Made by a program: the position numbers and the translations under genes. The notes beneath the pieces were generated by a model. It saw only the letters and a list, made by a program, of their open reading frames with translations. It did no database searches and was not told the origin of the DNA. Positions 63,970 through 64,000 of a stretch of DNA of 64,000 bases are shown piece after piece (the stretch's first letter is position 1; the number at the start of each line of letters is the position of its first letter). The DNA is from Thalassospira profundimaris WP0211 (GTDB taxonomy: Bacteria > Pseudomonadota > Alphaproteobacteria > Rhodospirillales > Thalassospiraceae). The stretch lies in NCBI RefSeq assembly GCF_000300275.1, contig NZ_AMRN01000012.1:89182-153181 (forward strand). The letters run 5' to 3'.

Positions 63970-64000
63970 TGGCTGGGGAACCTGGATTCGAACCAGGACT
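63970..64000 (-). tRNA. tRNA-Gln, 3' part only (cut by the window edge)
   Basis: Read on the minus strand, the last 31 bases are a T arm CCTGG-TTCGAAT-CCAGG, the 3' acceptor strand TTCCCCA, discriminator G and an encoded CCA. The implied 5' strand TGGGGAA and G discriminator match glutamine tRNAs; the anticodon lies outside the window, so the identity is inferred. Confidence 0.75.

Overview
The window is a stretch of chromosome from a moderately GC-rich alphaproteobacterium. The best taxonomic signs are a circularly permuted, two-piece tmRNA gene with the tag ANDNNAPVAVAA beside an alphaproteobacterial sspB, a cyoABCD quinol oxidase followed by SURF1, and a mreB-mreC-mreD-mrdA-mrdB rod-shape cluster. 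Together with the many transport and signalling genes they suggest a free-living, motile, rod-shaped member of the Rhodospirillales, possibly close to Thalassospira; the genus is inference. I see no prophage, insertion sequence, CRISPR array, rRNA or plasmid gene. One partial tRNA (probably tRNA-Gln) is cut by the right edge.

Layout. 1-2.9 kb: polar amino acid ABC transporter (binding protein, two permeases, ATPase). 3-4.8 kb: MFS exporter and a UPF0178 protein. 4.9-7.7 kb: aldehyde dehydrogenase divergent from an AraC-type regulator, with a large palindrome between. 7.8-10.4 kb: DUF3750 protein, TspO and a lipoprotein hydrolase. 10.5-12.5 kb: chemoreceptor with a consensus CRP-type site upstream. 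12.5-15.5 kb: two divergent Nu-type glutathione transferases and an MHS-type transporter. 15.6-21 kb: bo-type quinol oxidase operon plus SURF1. 21-25.4 kb: DUF2235 protein, a third GST, a peroxiredoxin-like protein, a methyltransferase and a TetR regulator. 25.4-26.8 kb: thyA-folA. 27-30.5 kb: DUF1089 protein, ssrA, sspB and class I fumarase. 30.6-35.2 kb: transporters, a hydrolase, a VOC protein and its divergent YafY-type regulator, and TfoX. 35.3-48.1 kb: a long signalling region with two cyclic-di-GMP enzymes, a HATPase-REC-SpoIIE phosphatase with a STAS partner, an NtrC-type activator, an Hpt protein, and a periplasmic binding protein paired with a diguanylate cyclase; a CobD-like decarboxylase and a PhyH-type oxygenase sit in the middle. 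48.2-54.1 kb: elongasome operon. 54.3-57.2 kb: an odd hydrolase and leuA with a possible leucine leader peptide. 57.5-64 kb: LysE exporter, two unknown proteins, a third diguanylate cyclase, an orphan periplasmic protein, a cold-shock protein, 5-formyl-THF cyclo-ligase, a GFA protein and the partial tRNA.

Most of the window is ordinary housekeeping and accessory metabolism. The parts most worth a second look are the Leu-rich, CTA-rich short ORF upstream of leuA with alternative RNA pairings; a recurring GGAACGA-type site in front of the TetR gene, the peroxiredoxin-like gene and (partially) the GST pair; the partner-switching and phosphorelay genes at 38-45 kb; and the binding-protein/diguanylate-cyclase pair at 45.4-48.1 kb. 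Start codons were moved from the longest reading frame to an internal start wherever a ribosome binding site, signal peptide or family length supported it; each case is noted.
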